Part shown: one piece after another, positions 25,750 to 34,137 of the stretch
How positions within the stretch are numbered: the first letter of the stretch is position 1
Layout of the letters: each line of letters starts with the position of its first letter
Assembly (NCBI RefSeq): GCF_003797825.1
Contig: NZ_RKME01000007.1
Location: 171,970 to 235,969 of the forward strand
Origin: Gordonia sp. OPL2
GTDB taxonomy: Bacteria > Actinomycetota > Actinomycetes > Mycobacteriales > Mycobacteriaceae
DNA length: 64,000 bases
Direction of reading: 5' to 3'
Notes under the pieces: model-generated
Told to the model about the DNA's origin: nothing
The model's database searches: none
What the model saw: only the letters and a program-made list of their open reading frames with translations
Made by a program: the position numbers and the translations under genes

Positions 25750-27337
25750 GTGCCACCCCCTCCTGCCGTGGATCACTGCCACCGATCAGAAGCCCTTGTG
25801 GATCCATCGAGATCACCTGGGCGCTGCCGGCTTCGCCGAAGGGCGTCATGTCCCGCACATCAAACCCTCTGCGACGCAGTTCATTGCGCGTGTCGGCGGC
25901 CACCGTGGTCTCGATGCGCAGCTCGGACTCCTTGCCGACGGCATTCGCGTCCGAGCCGGGGAAGACGGTGAATCTGGGTGCGGACACCGCTTCCTGCGGG
26001 TCCAAACCGTGGTCGAGCAGATGAGACAACAACTGCATGTTCCACTGCACCTGACCATCACCACCGGGGGTGTTACCGACCGCCATGAGGTGTCCGGAAG
26101 CGTCGGTCGCGACCCAGGCATTCAAGGTGTGCAGGGGCTTTCGTCGCGGCTTCACTTCATTGGGGTGACGGTCGATCAGATAGGCGCCGCGGCCCAATCG
26201 GTTGTTCAGCACGATTCCGGTATCCGGCACACTGAACTTGGCACCGAAGGTGAACGCCAGGGAGTGGATGAGACTGACCGACCTGCCGTCGTCGTCGACC
26301 ACAACCAGAGACGTGGTGTCGCCTGCTGCGACAGCGAACTCACGGGTGCTCGCCGATCGTCCTGCCATACGCCGGCGGCCTTCCGCGATCATGTCGGCAG
26401 TGAGTGTGCGCTCCAGGCCGTCGTTGTCGGATCCACAGAACGCGAACCGATCCTCGAACGCCACCCGAGCCGCCGAAGCCATCCGATCGATCGCGTCCGC
26501 GCTCATCCATGGAGTCAGTCCCAGCTCGGGTCCGCACAGGCCCGCCTGCTGGAGCACCATCCACCCCGCCGACGGCGACGGCGTCTGATGGATCACCGCA
26601 CCTCCGTACTCGGTGGTCACTGCCGCCTCCGGCGCAACGGAACCGGTCACCTGCCACTCGTCACCGCTGAAGGGCGCTCCGCCTTCCGTGAGCGCGGTGA
26701 CACATCGCTGAGCGAGTTCACCTGTGTAGAACGACGCCGGGTCGGCCGCCAGCCGCCGGATGGTCTCGGCGAGGTCGGCCTGTGCCCGCCGCGATCCGAT
26801 CAGTGGCACGCGACCGCCGTCGGTAAAAGCGGTGCGCAGGTTGTCGTCGTTCCGGATCGCGGTGAGGGCGTCGCCGACGTCGTCCCGGGTTTTCGCAGAA
26901 CACGGCAGTCCACGCTCAGCGATGCGGGCGGCAGGCTCCCACAGGTCTCCGAGACTGCGGGTGGCACCGTTCGCATGCAAGGCGGCAAGCGCGGCTGGTG
27001 CGCCCGGAACTGCCACCGCCAGTGGGCCGTCCAGAGGTATCGCCGACAACCCGCGCTCACGGTAGAAGTCGGGCGTCCCACCGTCCGGCCCGAAACCGCT
27101 TCCGTTGACGGTCCACACCGATCCGTCCGGCTCGGCGACAACCGCGAACGCGTCGCCACCGATCCCGCACTGGCCCGGCAGAGTCAACCAGGTGATCGCG
27201 GCGGCGGCCAACGCGGCGTCGACCGCGTTGCCACCCGACGACAGCACCTGCAATCCGGCGGCACTGGCCAATGGATGGCTGGTGGCCACCATTCCTCGAG
27301 TGGCGATGGTCGGTGGGCGTTGCGGAATGCCGGTCAT
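25736..27337 (-). CDS. gamma-glutamyltransferase-family Ntn hydrolase
   Basis: The product has 533 residues from the ATG at 27337, which overlaps the Rieske gene stop by 4 bases. GGT hallmarks are present: GMVATSHPLASAAGLQVL at the start, a SGGNAVDAALAA segment, and the autoprocessing site before Thr341 in DTTSLVVVDDDG, the nucleophile of the small subunit. No signal peptide is present, so it is cytoplasmic, unlike the classical secreted GGT. It could remove a gamma-glutamyl group from an amine or amide intermediate, or be a cephalosporin-acylase-like amidase. It sits between a Rieske ferredoxin and RidA genes, suggesting a catabolic role rather than glutathione turnover (actinobacteria use mycothiol). 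Confidence 0.86.
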   Translation of the reverse strand: MTGIPQRPPTIATRGMVATSHPLASAAGLQVLSSGGNAVDAALAAAAITWLTLPGQCGIGGDAFAVVAEPDGSVWTVNGSGFGPDGGTPDFYRERGLSAIPLDGPLAVAVPGAPAALAALHANGATRSLGDLWEPAARIAERGLPCSAKTRDDVGDALTAIRNDDNLRTAFTDGGRVPLIGSRRAQADLAETIRRLAADPASFYTGELAQRCVTALTEGGAPFSGDEWQVTGSVAPEAAVTTEYGGAVIHQTPSPSAGWMVLQQAGLCGPELGLTPWMSADAIDRMASAARVAFEDRFAFCGSDNDGLERTLTADMIAEGRRRMAGRSASTREFAVAAGDTTSLVVVDDDGRSVSLIHSLAFTFGAKFSVPDTGIVLNNRLGRGAYLIDRHPNEVKPRRKPLHTLNAWVATDASGHLMAVGNTPGGDGQVQWNMQLLSHLLDHGLDPQEAVSAPRFTVFPGSDANAVGKESELRIETTVAADTRNELRRRGFDVRDMTPFGEAGSAQVISMDPQGLLIGGSDPRQEGVALGLE

Positions 27338-27693
27338 GAGGAGGCCCGGAGCTTCCGGCGTCGCGGCCCCTCCGGCGGCTCGGTCGGATCGATGCCCACA
27401 AAGATCTCGCCATCCCGCTCTTCGCACGGATAGGTCTTGATCGGTTCAGTGGCCGGAGGGCAGATCGGCTCACCGGTTTCGAGATCGAATGCGCTTCCAT
27501 GGCAGGAGCATCCGATGCCATCCTGGACCAGCTTGCCCGACGAGAGCAGACAGTCCAGATGTGAGCAATAGTTCGAGGTGGCGTAGGCCTTGCCGTCGAG
27601 TCGCGACACGGCGACCTCGTACTCCTCCGCGTAGAACCGCCGGACGATACCTTCGGGAACCTGACCCGACCGGGCAACCCGCTTGAATTCCAT
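27334..27693 (-). CDS. Rieske [2Fe-2S] ferredoxin
   Basis: The 119-residue product has the two Rieske cluster boxes: C-x-H in SNYCSHLDC and C-x2-H in GCSCHGSAFDLETG, here spaced by about 16 residues. Such small Rieske ferredoxins pass single electrons from a flavoprotein reductase to an oxygenase. It is the second Rieske gene of the cluster. Its first box follows the CPH-type pattern with an extra Cys (CSHLDC), slightly different from the first, so the two may serve different partners. It lies 28 bases downstream of the aldehyde dehydrogenase stop. Confidence 0.85.
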   Translation of the reverse strand: MEFKRVARSGQVPEGIVRRFYAEEYEVAVSRLDGKAYATSNYCSHLDCLLSSGKLVQDGIGCSCHGSAFDLETGEPICPPATEPIKTYPCEERDGEIFVGIDPTEPPEGPRRRKLRASS

Positions 27694-27721
27694 GGCATTT
27701 CCTCTATCGAAAGTCGGTCCG

Positions 27722-29179
27722 TCAGCTGGTCGGCGTCAGGTAGATGGTCTTCTCGGACTGGTAGAACTGCATCATCGACGGTCCGGCCTGCTCTTTGAAC
27801 GTCTGGGTACTCGACGCCTTGTACCCGCCGAACGGCGCATTCATCGCCATGCCGGTGGTGGGCTGGTTGATCTTCACCAGACCGGTCTGCGATGCGTGTG
27901 CGAACTCCATGGCCCGCTGCAGATCCCGAGTGATGATGGCGGCGCTCATCCCGAATCGGGTGGCATTCGCCAGGTAGATCGCCTCCGCATGATCGCGTGC
28001 TCGTTGGACCGCCAGCACCGGGCCGAAGATCTCTTCGTGCACGATGCGCATGTCAGGGGTGGCTTCGGTGAAGACCACAGGTCGGGCGAAGTAGCCTGTG
28101 CGGTGATCGGATTCAGGTTCCGGAGTCCGCAGGACGGCACCCTCGGCGAGCCCGGAGGCGACGTAGCCTCGGTACTTCTCGAGCTGAGCCGCACTGGCCA
28201 ACGGCCCCATGGACACATCACCATTCAGACCCGCACCGACCACTAGTTTCGCCACTCGCTCGACGATCGCATCAACCAGCGCGTCATGGATCTCATCGAC
28301 GACGATCAGTCGGCTGGTACCGGTGCACGCCTGCCCGGACAGCCCGAACGCACCCTTGACGACGGTCGCTGCAGCCATCTCGATGTCCGCGTCGCCGAGT
28401 ACGACGGTCGGGTTCTTGCCACCCATCTCCAGTTGCACACGGCGCTGCGGTCCGACCTGGCGATGTATGGCGTGGCCGACGTCCGTGGAGCCGGTGAACG
28501 TCACCGCGTCGACCCGCTCGTCGGCGGCCACCGCGGCGCCCGACGAGCCACCACCCTGGACCAGCGCGATGGCTTCCACCGGGAGTCCCCCGGCCAGGAG
28601 TGCTTCCACCAACCGCTGGCCCATCAGCGGGGTGACCTCGGACGGCTTGAACAGCACGGTGTTTCCCGCGGCGAGCGCCGGCCCGATCTTGCGAGACGGG
28701 ATGTTCAGTGGGAAGTTCCAGGGCGTGATCGCTCCGACGCATCCGACCGGTTCGCGGACGGTGTACACCAGACTTCCGGACGCCGCCGGGTACGTGGTGC
28801 CGCCGGACCGGACGGCCTCTGCCGCGTAGAACCGCAGATTCATGGGCGTGCGGCCGACTTCCATGGTCGCCTCGGCACGCGTCTTGCCCTCCTCCCGCAC
28901 CATCTCCTCGATCAGCTGGGACGCATGGGATTCGAGTTCTGCCGCCGCGGCCTCGAGGACGCGAGCGCGTCGCTCGGGTGCGGTGCCGGCCCAATCGGAC
29001 GCGCCCTTCGTGAGGGCGTCGACAGCGGCGTGGACGTCCTCGGCGGCGGAATCGGGGAAGGTGCCGATGACCTCAGCGGGGTCGGCCGGATTCACACTGA
29101 CGAAGGTCGCACCGGAGGCTGCGGGAGCCCACTCGCCGCCGATGAAGTTCGCGCCGTCTACAGGGGTGTGTTCGGTCAT
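27722..29179 (-). CDS. aldehyde dehydrogenase
   Basis: The 485-residue product has typical NAD(P)+-dependent ALDH features: Asn155 in TPWNFPLNIP, LFKPSEVTP, catalytic Glu251 in QLEMGGKNP, Cys285 in SGQACTGTSR, and EEIFGPVLAVQ near the end. The CTGTSR context and overall length resemble short-chain/semialdehyde and 2,5-dioxovalerate-type dehydrogenases. Its start overlaps the ferredoxin-reductase stop by 4 bases. In the cluster it would oxidise an aldehyde released by the di-iron oxidase/RidA steps; the substrate is inferred only from context. Confidence 0.9.
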   Translation of the reverse strand: MTEHTPVDGANFIGGEWAPAASGATFVSVNPADPAEVIGTFPDSAAEDVHAAVDALTKGASDWAGTAPERRARVLEAAAAELESHASQLIEEMVREEGKTRAEATMEVGRTPMNLRFYAAEAVRSGGTTYPAASGSLVYTVREPVGCVGAITPWNFPLNIPSRKIGPALAAGNTVLFKPSEVTPLMGQRLVEALLAGGLPVEAIALVQGGGSSGAAVAADERVDAVTFTGSTDVGHAIHRQVGPQRRVQLEMGGKNPTVVLGDADIEMAAATVVKGAFGLSGQACTGTSRLIVVDEIHDALVDAIVERVAKLVVGAGLNGDVSMGPLASAAQLEKYRGYVASGLAEGAVLRTPEPESDHRTGYFARPVVFTEATPDMRIVHEEIFGPVLAVQRARDHAEAIYLANATRFGMSAAIITRDLQRAMEFAHASQTGLVKINQPTTGMAMNAPFGGYKASSTQTFKEQAGPSMMQFYQSEKTIYLTPTS

Positions 29180-30408
29180 GCCGGCACCTCTTCCTCACCG
29201 AGTTCCCACAGGTCGATGTCCTCATCGGCCAGCACTGCTCGATCGACCGGGCGGCCGATCATCTCGCGGGCGGCCATGATGTCTTCACCACGGTCGATGG
29301 CGAAGGCACCGCAGATCTGGCCCTCGCGCAGGTAGAAGGCCGAGAACTCGCCGTCGTCGACGCTGCCGCGAAACACCAGATCGTCGACTCCGGCACAGGT
29401 TCCGGTGAACTGCAGGTTGAGGTCGTACTGATCGGACCAGAACCAGTGCGCGCTGTCGTCGGGCCTGTCCTCGCCGAGGACCGCACGGGCGACCACCGCG
29501 CCCTGACGGTTGGCGTTGTCGACATGCTCGACCCGCACATGGCGGCCGGCCGATGCGGAGAACCGGGCGGCCACATCTCCGACGGCGAAAATTCCCGGCA
29601 CAGAGCTGCGGCCACAGGCGTCGACGACGATCCCGTTGTCGACGGTGAGTCCGGCGGCGCTCGCCAGTTCGGTATTGGGCACGATCCCGATGCCCACGAT
29701 CACGTCGTCGACATCGAGCACGGTCCCGTCCGACAAAGTGAGCTTCGCGCCCGTGTCGGTGACCTCCGAGGACGTGACGCCGACACCACATCGCAGGTCG
29801 ACGCCCTTGCGCCGGTGGATGTGGGCGCACAGATCGGCGATTCGGGTTCCGAGGCGTGGCTCGAGAATCTGAGTGCCGCTTTCGATCAGGGTCACGTCCA
29901 GTCCGAATCCTCGAGCGGTGGCAGCGATCTCCAACCCGATGAACCCACCGCCGATGATCGCCAGACGCGCACCATGTCGGAGCCGATCACGAAGCCGTTG
30001 CGCGTCGTCCAGGGTGCGCAGGTAGTGCACGCGCGGCGACGACCCGATCGCGAATCCGGGCAACAGGCGCGGGCGTCCGCCGGTGGCGATGACGATCGCG
30101 TCGGCGGTCAGGGTGTCGCCGTCGACGAGTCGGAGCGCTCGACACTCGACGTCGATAGTGTCGACGCGAGTTCCGGTCCGGATGGTGATGTCGTTGTCGG
30201 CGATGACCTTCGGGGTCAGCAGCGCCATCGAGGTCTCGTCGGACGTTCCGGCCAGAAACTCCTTCGACAACGGTGGTCGCTGGTAGGGTGCGTGGAGTTC
30301 GTCGCCGAGAAGTGTGATGGCGCCATCGAATCCGCGTCGTCGGAGCGTGCGGGCGGTGACGGTTGCGGCGTGCCCGGTGCCGACGATCGCGACACTGCTG
30401 ATGCTCAT
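29176..30408 (-). CDS. FAD/NAD(P)-dependent ferredoxin reductase
   Basis: The 410-residue product, starting at the ATG at 30408, shows the layout of oxygenase-coupled ferredoxin reductases: N-terminal FAD dinucleotide motif (VAIVGTGHAATVTARTLR), ATGGRPRLLP, an internal NAD motif (LAIIGGGFIGLEIAATARG), then GIFAVGDVAARF and a C-terminal domain with HWFWSDQYDLNLQ. The gene overlaps the Rieske ferredoxin stop upstream and the aldehyde dehydrogenase start downstream, each by 4 bases. It would reduce the Rieske ferredoxins that feed the neighbouring oxygenase. Confidence 0.9.
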   Translation of the reverse strand: MSISSVAIVGTGHAATVTARTLRRRGFDGAITLLGDELHAPYQRPPLSKEFLAGTSDETSMALLTPKVIADNDITIRTGTRVDTIDVECRALRLVDGDTLTADAIVIATGGRPRLLPGFAIGSSPRVHYLRTLDDAQRLRDRLRHGARLAIIGGGFIGLEIAATARGFGLDVTLIESGTQILEPRLGTRIADLCAHIHRRKGVDLRCGVGVTSSEVTDTGAKLTLSDGTVLDVDDVIVGIGIVPNTELASAAGLTVDNGIVVDACGRSSVPGIFAVGDVAARFSASAGRHVRVEHVDNANRQGAVVARAVLGEDRPDDSAHWFWSDQYDLNLQFTGTCAGVDDLVFRGSVDDGEFSAFYLREGQICGAFAIDRGEDIMAAREMIGRPVDRAVLADEDIDLWELGEEEVPA

Positions 30409-30782
30409 GAGATCGTCCTCTCCTGGTCGACACCCGTGCGCTGGGCGGCCAGGTCCACATAGATGGTGTCGTCGACCACGCGCACGGGATACGTGGGTTG
30501 GCAGACGTCCTGGTCCGCTTCGTACCCGGTGTCCAGATCGAATCGCCACTGGTGACCCGGACAGATCACGCGGCCGTGCAGCAAGGTGCCCTTGGCCAAG
30601 GATCGGTCTTGATGCACGCACAGGTCAGCGAAGGCGTAGACGTTGTCGCCGACTCCGAAGAGTGCGATCGCAGTGCCATCCAGATCCACGCGTAACTTGC
30701 GTCGGCGCTTCAGTTCTCGTGTGGTCGCGGCGGCCAGCCATTGGCCGGTCTCTGACACCGCGGTCGACGAATCCTCTGCCAT
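30405..30782 (-). CDS. Rieske [2Fe-2S] ferredoxin
   Basis: The 125-residue product has cluster ligands C-x-H in DLCVHQDRSLAKG and C-x2-H in VICPGHQWRFDLDTG. The N-terminal 15 residues are polar. It is directly upstream of the ferredoxin reductase gene with a 4-base overlap, so the pair forms an electron-transfer chain. The most likely oxygenase partner is the haem-oxygenase-like di-iron protein gene just upstream, which a strong hairpin separates from this operon. Confidence 0.88.
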   Translation of the reverse strand: MAEDSSTAVSETGQWLAAATTRELKRRRKLRVDLDGTAIALFGVGDNVYAFADLCVHQDRSLAKGTLLHGRVICPGHQWRFDLDTGYEADQDVCQPTYPVRVVDDTIYVDLAAQRTGVDQERTIS

Positions 30783-30807
30783 GTGGTCTCTTCCCTCCGG
30801 GGCTCGC

Positions 30808-30844
30808 CGCCGTGAGGGTCCCGATGATCGGGGCCCTCACGGCG
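30808..30844 (-). terminator. hairpin between the di-iron oxidase gene and the Rieske operon
   Basis: A 17-bp stem with one G-T mismatch (30808-30824 against 30828-30844) closes a 3-base loop, starting 24 bases after the stop of the di-iron oxidase gene. No U-tract follows on the minus strand, which is common for actinobacterial terminators. It could terminate or attenuate, setting a higher transcript level for the oxidase than for its electron-transfer partners. Confidence 0.7.
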
Positions 30845-30867
30845 TGGTGCCGCGCTCGGAACCGTCG

Positions 30868-31587
30868 TCAGACTCCGGCCAGTTCCAGGTCGGACGCGAC
30901 ATAGGCGTCGTACAGGCCCTTGGTGTAGGAGAACCGCATCTCGGCTCCCCACCGCACCAACTGCAGGCACCGCTCCTGGAGCTGAGGGGTGTCCGCACAA
31001 TCGAGGACGATCTGGTAGCCGCGCTCGCCGTGGACGACATCCGAGGTGATGTGCAGGTCGAAGAACTCGATCTCGTCCTCGGTGAAGCCGTACACCTCGC
31101 GCAGCGGGATGATCTGCTTCTTGTAGATGCTCGGGACCTGAGACTCCAGGCCGACGACCAGCGCCGCGGTGGCGACGACGAAGTGTTCACGCTGCGACAC
31201 CGCGTAGCACCAGGACTGCAGCCCCCGCGTGATCGCATTCATGTTGCTCGGGTCCTCGATCCGTTCCCGGGTGGTACCGCACGCCTCACCGAACTTGATG
31301 AGCAGGTCGGTGTGCCGGATGTCCGCCAACTCCTCCTCGTACATGTTCTGCAGGGTGAAGTCCTTGGCGTCGGTGAAGTGGTCCGGGGTGTTGGCGTAGA
31401 TGTTGGCGAGGTAGTCGGCGAACGGACCCACGTAGTGATAGTGGTTCTCCGCCCAGCGAGCGAAGTGATCCTTGGTGAGCTTGCCATCCGCCCACGCCTT
31501 GCTGAACGAAGCGTTCTTAGCCTCGCGGCCCTTGATGGCGTTCTCGAGTGCGGCCCGGAACTCGTCGCGTCCCATGAGAGTGGTCAT
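30868..31587 (-). CDS. haem-oxygenase-like di-iron oxidase (HDO; TenA/CADD-like fold)
   Basis: The 239-residue helical product belongs to the TenA/PqqC/CADD superfamily. The six di-iron ligands of the HDO subgroup can be placed with CADD-like spacing: Glu85-x6-His92 (EEELADIRHTD), Glu148 (GLESQ), and His179-x3-Asp183-x2-His186 (DLHITSDVVHGERG). TenA thiaminases and PqqC lack this full set, so an O2-activating enzyme is favoured. Known HDOs perform N-oxygenation, desaturation or C-C cleavage (UndA, BesC, SznF, CADD). A Lys pair at 156-157 lies near the position of the CADD redox lysine, but a Tyr27 equivalent is not seen. The adjacent Rieske ferredoxins and reductase suggest external electrons. 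Substrate unknown. Confidence 0.8.
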   Translation of the reverse strand: MTTLMGRDEFRAALENAIKGREAKNASFSKAWADGKLTKDHFARWAENHYHYVGPFADYLANIYANTPDHFTDAKDFTLQNMYEEELADIRHTDLLIKFGEACGTTRERIEDPSNMNAITRGLQSWCYAVSQREHFVVATAALVVGLESQVPSIYKKQIIPLREVYGFTEDEIEFFDLHITSDVVHGERGYQIVLDCADTPQLQERCLQLVRWGAEMRFSYTKGLYDAYVASDLELAGV

Positions 31588-31787
31588 GGTGGTGTCCTTT
31601 CGGAATTGCTGTCAGAGAATGAATTTGGGCTGGATGGTCGATATTCGTCCCGCGTCGATGCGGGAAGCTGCCGAAAAGCGTTCACCCAAATGCGCTTTCG
31701 ACACTCGCGACACTATGAGCGGCCCAGGGGTGTCGCCACGGTCACTGTGTCCGCATATCGGCGGCCGATTCGGTGAAAGTGCACGTC

Positions 31788-32237
31788 TCAGCTGACACCG
31801 GCAGACACGACGGCCTCGAACTCCGCGAGCATGGCGGCCCCGACGGCCTTGTCCTGCTCGCCGTTGCCACCGCTGATCCCGACGCCGCCGACGATCTGTC
31901 CGTCGTGGACCAGCGGAAATCCGCCGACGAACGTGGCGAACTTGCCGGGCAGCATGTGCGAGATCCCGAAGGCCTCATTGCCGGGGAGTGCGGGGCCGTT
32001 CGGCGGCTCGTTGAACAGGTGGGTGGCACGCTCGTGTCCTGCCGCCGTGTAGGCCTTCGCCATCGAGATCTCGACACCCGTGATACGGGCGCCGGGAAGT
32101 CGGTGCAGGGCAATGACATTACCGCCGTCGTCGCAGACGCAGAGCGTCTGCTTGACGCCGATCTCCGACGCCTTGGCGGCGCCGGCCGCGAGAATCGGGA
32201 GTGCGTCGTCGAGAGTGATCCGCAGAATCCGATGCAT
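31788..32237 (-). CDS. GlcG/HbpS-family haem-binding protein
   Basis: From the ATG at 32237 the 149-residue product has the GlcG/HbpS (DUF336) pattern: ITLDDALPILAAGAAKA, CVCDDGGNVIALHR, ARITGVEISMAKAYTAAG, NEAFGISHMLPGKFATFVGG and the closing GGVGISGG segment. It lacks a signal peptide, so it is the cytoplasmic form. Family members bind haem or small ligands, and in catabolic clusters are often co-encoded with oxidoreductases with an undefined role. It lies upstream of the di-iron oxidase on the same strand and divergent from the PucR gene. Confidence 0.88.
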   Translation of the reverse strand: MHRILRITLDDALPILAAGAAKASEIGVKQTLCVCDDGGNVIALHRLPGARITGVEISMAKAYTAAGHERATHLFNEPPNGPALPGNEAFGISHMLPGKFATFVGGFPLVHDGQIVGGVGISGGNGEQDKAVGAAMLAEFEAVVSAGVS

Positions 32238-32481
32238 GTGAGTCAACCTTTGATCGCGTGGTGGGGCTGGGTTGTCGCCGGTCGAGTGCGGCGTAGTGAT
32301 CATGAAACCGGATCCGCCGCGCTCACGAACGTGTCAACATGACCTGAGAATGTGCGATTCGTTGACTACTCTGCACATAGTGATGGTGTGAGTGCCCTGG
32401 TAACTGAACAGGGACCACACTTTCGTGTCAGGTGCGCAGCCCCGCACCGCCCTACCGACAGCCCGGTGAAAGCAGGTCCTG

Positions 32482-34137
32482 ATGGAACCGCACCCCCGTC
32501 TGACCCTCGGCGGTCTTCTCGACGAAGCACTCATGGAGGGCGCGCGCGTCATCTCCGATCACGCAGACAGTCAGGCCCCGGTGACCTGGGCGTTGCCGTT
32601 CGCCGAGGTGATGACGCGGTACGACGACCTCGCCGCAACGGTTGTCTATGCGCGCCCCGAATCGCTGGCCGCGAAGCCGTCGAGCATGAGTTCCCTTGCT
32701 GCACGTGGTGCTTCGGCAATCATCGTCGACGGCCCCCTACCGCCGGCGGTCACTCGCGAACAGATTCCGGGTGATCTCGTGGTGATCGAGATGGGATTCC
32801 CCATCGGGTTCTCGGCGCTCAATCGGCTCCTGGCAGAACGGACGTTGACGCAAGAGGTGCACGTGATGCGCTACGCGACGCACGTGCACCAGTCGCTGGC
32901 AGGTCTGCTGCATCGCGGTGCAGGCATGTCGATGCTGTTGCGTGAGGTCTCCGCACTGTCGCATTCGCCTGCGCTGGTGTTCGACGCCCGATGCGAGGTC
33001 GTCGCCCACAATGGCCTGGAGAGAACCGCACTCGACCTGCTGGCGCCTCCTCTGCGCGAACGCCTCGCCGAGCGCGAGGACATCCGCGACCATCACGACG
33101 CCGCGACGCTGACGGTGCCCACATCGGACGGCGACTGGACATGCACCGTGGCGCCGATTCGTCTCGGCAAGTATTTCGAGGGATGGGTTGCGATCCTGCA
33201 TCGCGGCGACCGGCCCGGTGTGCACGAACTGGCCCAGCACGAGGTGGTCGCGAGTCAGGCCACCGCCATCATCGGTTCGGAGATGTTGCGGCAGCGCAGC
33301 GTCGAGGAGGCCGAGGAGCGGGCCCGCGGCGACTTCGTCCAGGCACTGGTTCACGGCGGATTCGGCTCCGAGTACGAGATGCGCACTCGTGCCGGGTATC
33401 ACGACATCGATCTCGACGCGACCTTCGCCGTCTTCGCCACCCGGACATCGGTGTCGCGGACCGAAGGTGCTGAGCCCCAAGCGGATCGGACGCTCCTGCG
33501 GCTGGCGCGGTATGCAGCGAGTCTGATGCCGCGCAAAGGCGTTCGCTCGTACATCACCGTGCTCGGCGACATCGTGGTGGTGGTGCGCACGGTCCGCGGA
33601 ACCACCCCGGCCGAGGTCGACGAGGAGGTCCGCGAGTACGCGGTGGCCATGGCCGACGATCTGACCGCCCGTGGGCACGCGTTGTCGGCGGTCGCGTTCG
33701 GCGCGGCTGCCGTCGGCGCGACGCAGATCCGGGAGAGCTACCGCGAAGCCCGTGTCGCCCTCGACATCGCCGACCGCATGCACATCACCGGTGCCATCGC
33801 GCACCAGGAACTGCGGTCATTCGGGGTGCTCGAGCAGATCGCGGATACCGAACGCAGTCGTCAGTTCACGTCCGATGTGCTGGGGCCGATCCGACTTGGT
33901 ACGGAACTCCACACGATTCTTCTCGCCTACCTCGAGCACGGCGGCAACGTGAATGCCGCGGCACGTGCGCTGAACATGCACCGAAACACCATGCTGTCGA
34001 AGATCGACCGCCTGTCACGTGCCTGCGGCTGTGACATCCGGGTTCCCGAGAACCAGTTCACGGTGTGGCTCGCCCTCCGACTGGAGTTGCTCGACAGTCT
34101 CGGGTCGTCTCTCGCCCGCGAGATGAGTTATCGCTGA
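32482..34137 (+). CDS. PucR-family transcriptional regulator
   Basis: The 551-residue product has an N-terminal PucR ligand-binding domain (about residues 8-130, with DHADSQAPVTWALPFAEVM), a central GGDEF-like/CdaR region, and a C-terminal HTH_30: LLAYLEHGGNVNAAARAL and NMHRNTMLSKIDRLSRACG (about 490-530). PucR/CdaR-type regulators respond to purine breakdown products, amines, glycerate or amino acids. It is divergent from the HbpS/di-iron oxidase/Rieske genes (244 bp between starts) and is their most likely activator. Its last 10 bases overlap the MFS gene end on the other strand. Confidence 0.88.
   Translation: MEPHPRLTLGGLLDEALMEGARVISDHADSQAPVTWALPFAEVMTRYDDLAATVVYARPESLAAKPSSMSSLAARGASAIIVDGPLPPAVTREQIPGDLVVIEMGFPIGFSALNRLLAERTLTQEVHVMRYATHVHQSLAGLLHRGAGMSMLLREVSALSHSPALVFDARCEVVAHNGLERTALDLLAPPLRERLAEREDIRDHHDAATLTVPTSDGDWTCTVAPIRLGKYFEGWVAILHRGDRPGVHELAQHEVVASQATAIIGSEMLRQRSVEEAEERARGDFVQALVHGGFGSEYEMRTRAGYHDIDLDATFAVFATRTSVSRTEGAEPQADRTLLRLARYAASLMPRKGVRSYITVLGDIVVVVRTVRGTTPAEVDEEVREYAVAMADDLTARGHALSAVAFGAAAVGATQIRESYREARVALDIADRMHITGAIAHQELRSFGVLEQIADTERSRQFTSDVLGPIRLGTELHTILLAYLEHGGNVNAAARALNMHRNTMLSKIDRLSRACGCDIRVPENQFTVWLALRLELLDSLGSSLAREMSYR

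Noticed and set aside
25727..27433. Open frame of 568 codons mirroring the gamma-glutamyltransferase gene
   Set aside because: Antisense shadow of the GGT-family gene, which has clear motifs and a coupled start.
30868..31587. TenA thiaminase II
   Set aside because: The complete HDO iron-ligand pattern (E-x6-H, E, H-x3-D-x2-H) is present and the gene neighbours are redox enzymes rather than thiamine genes.
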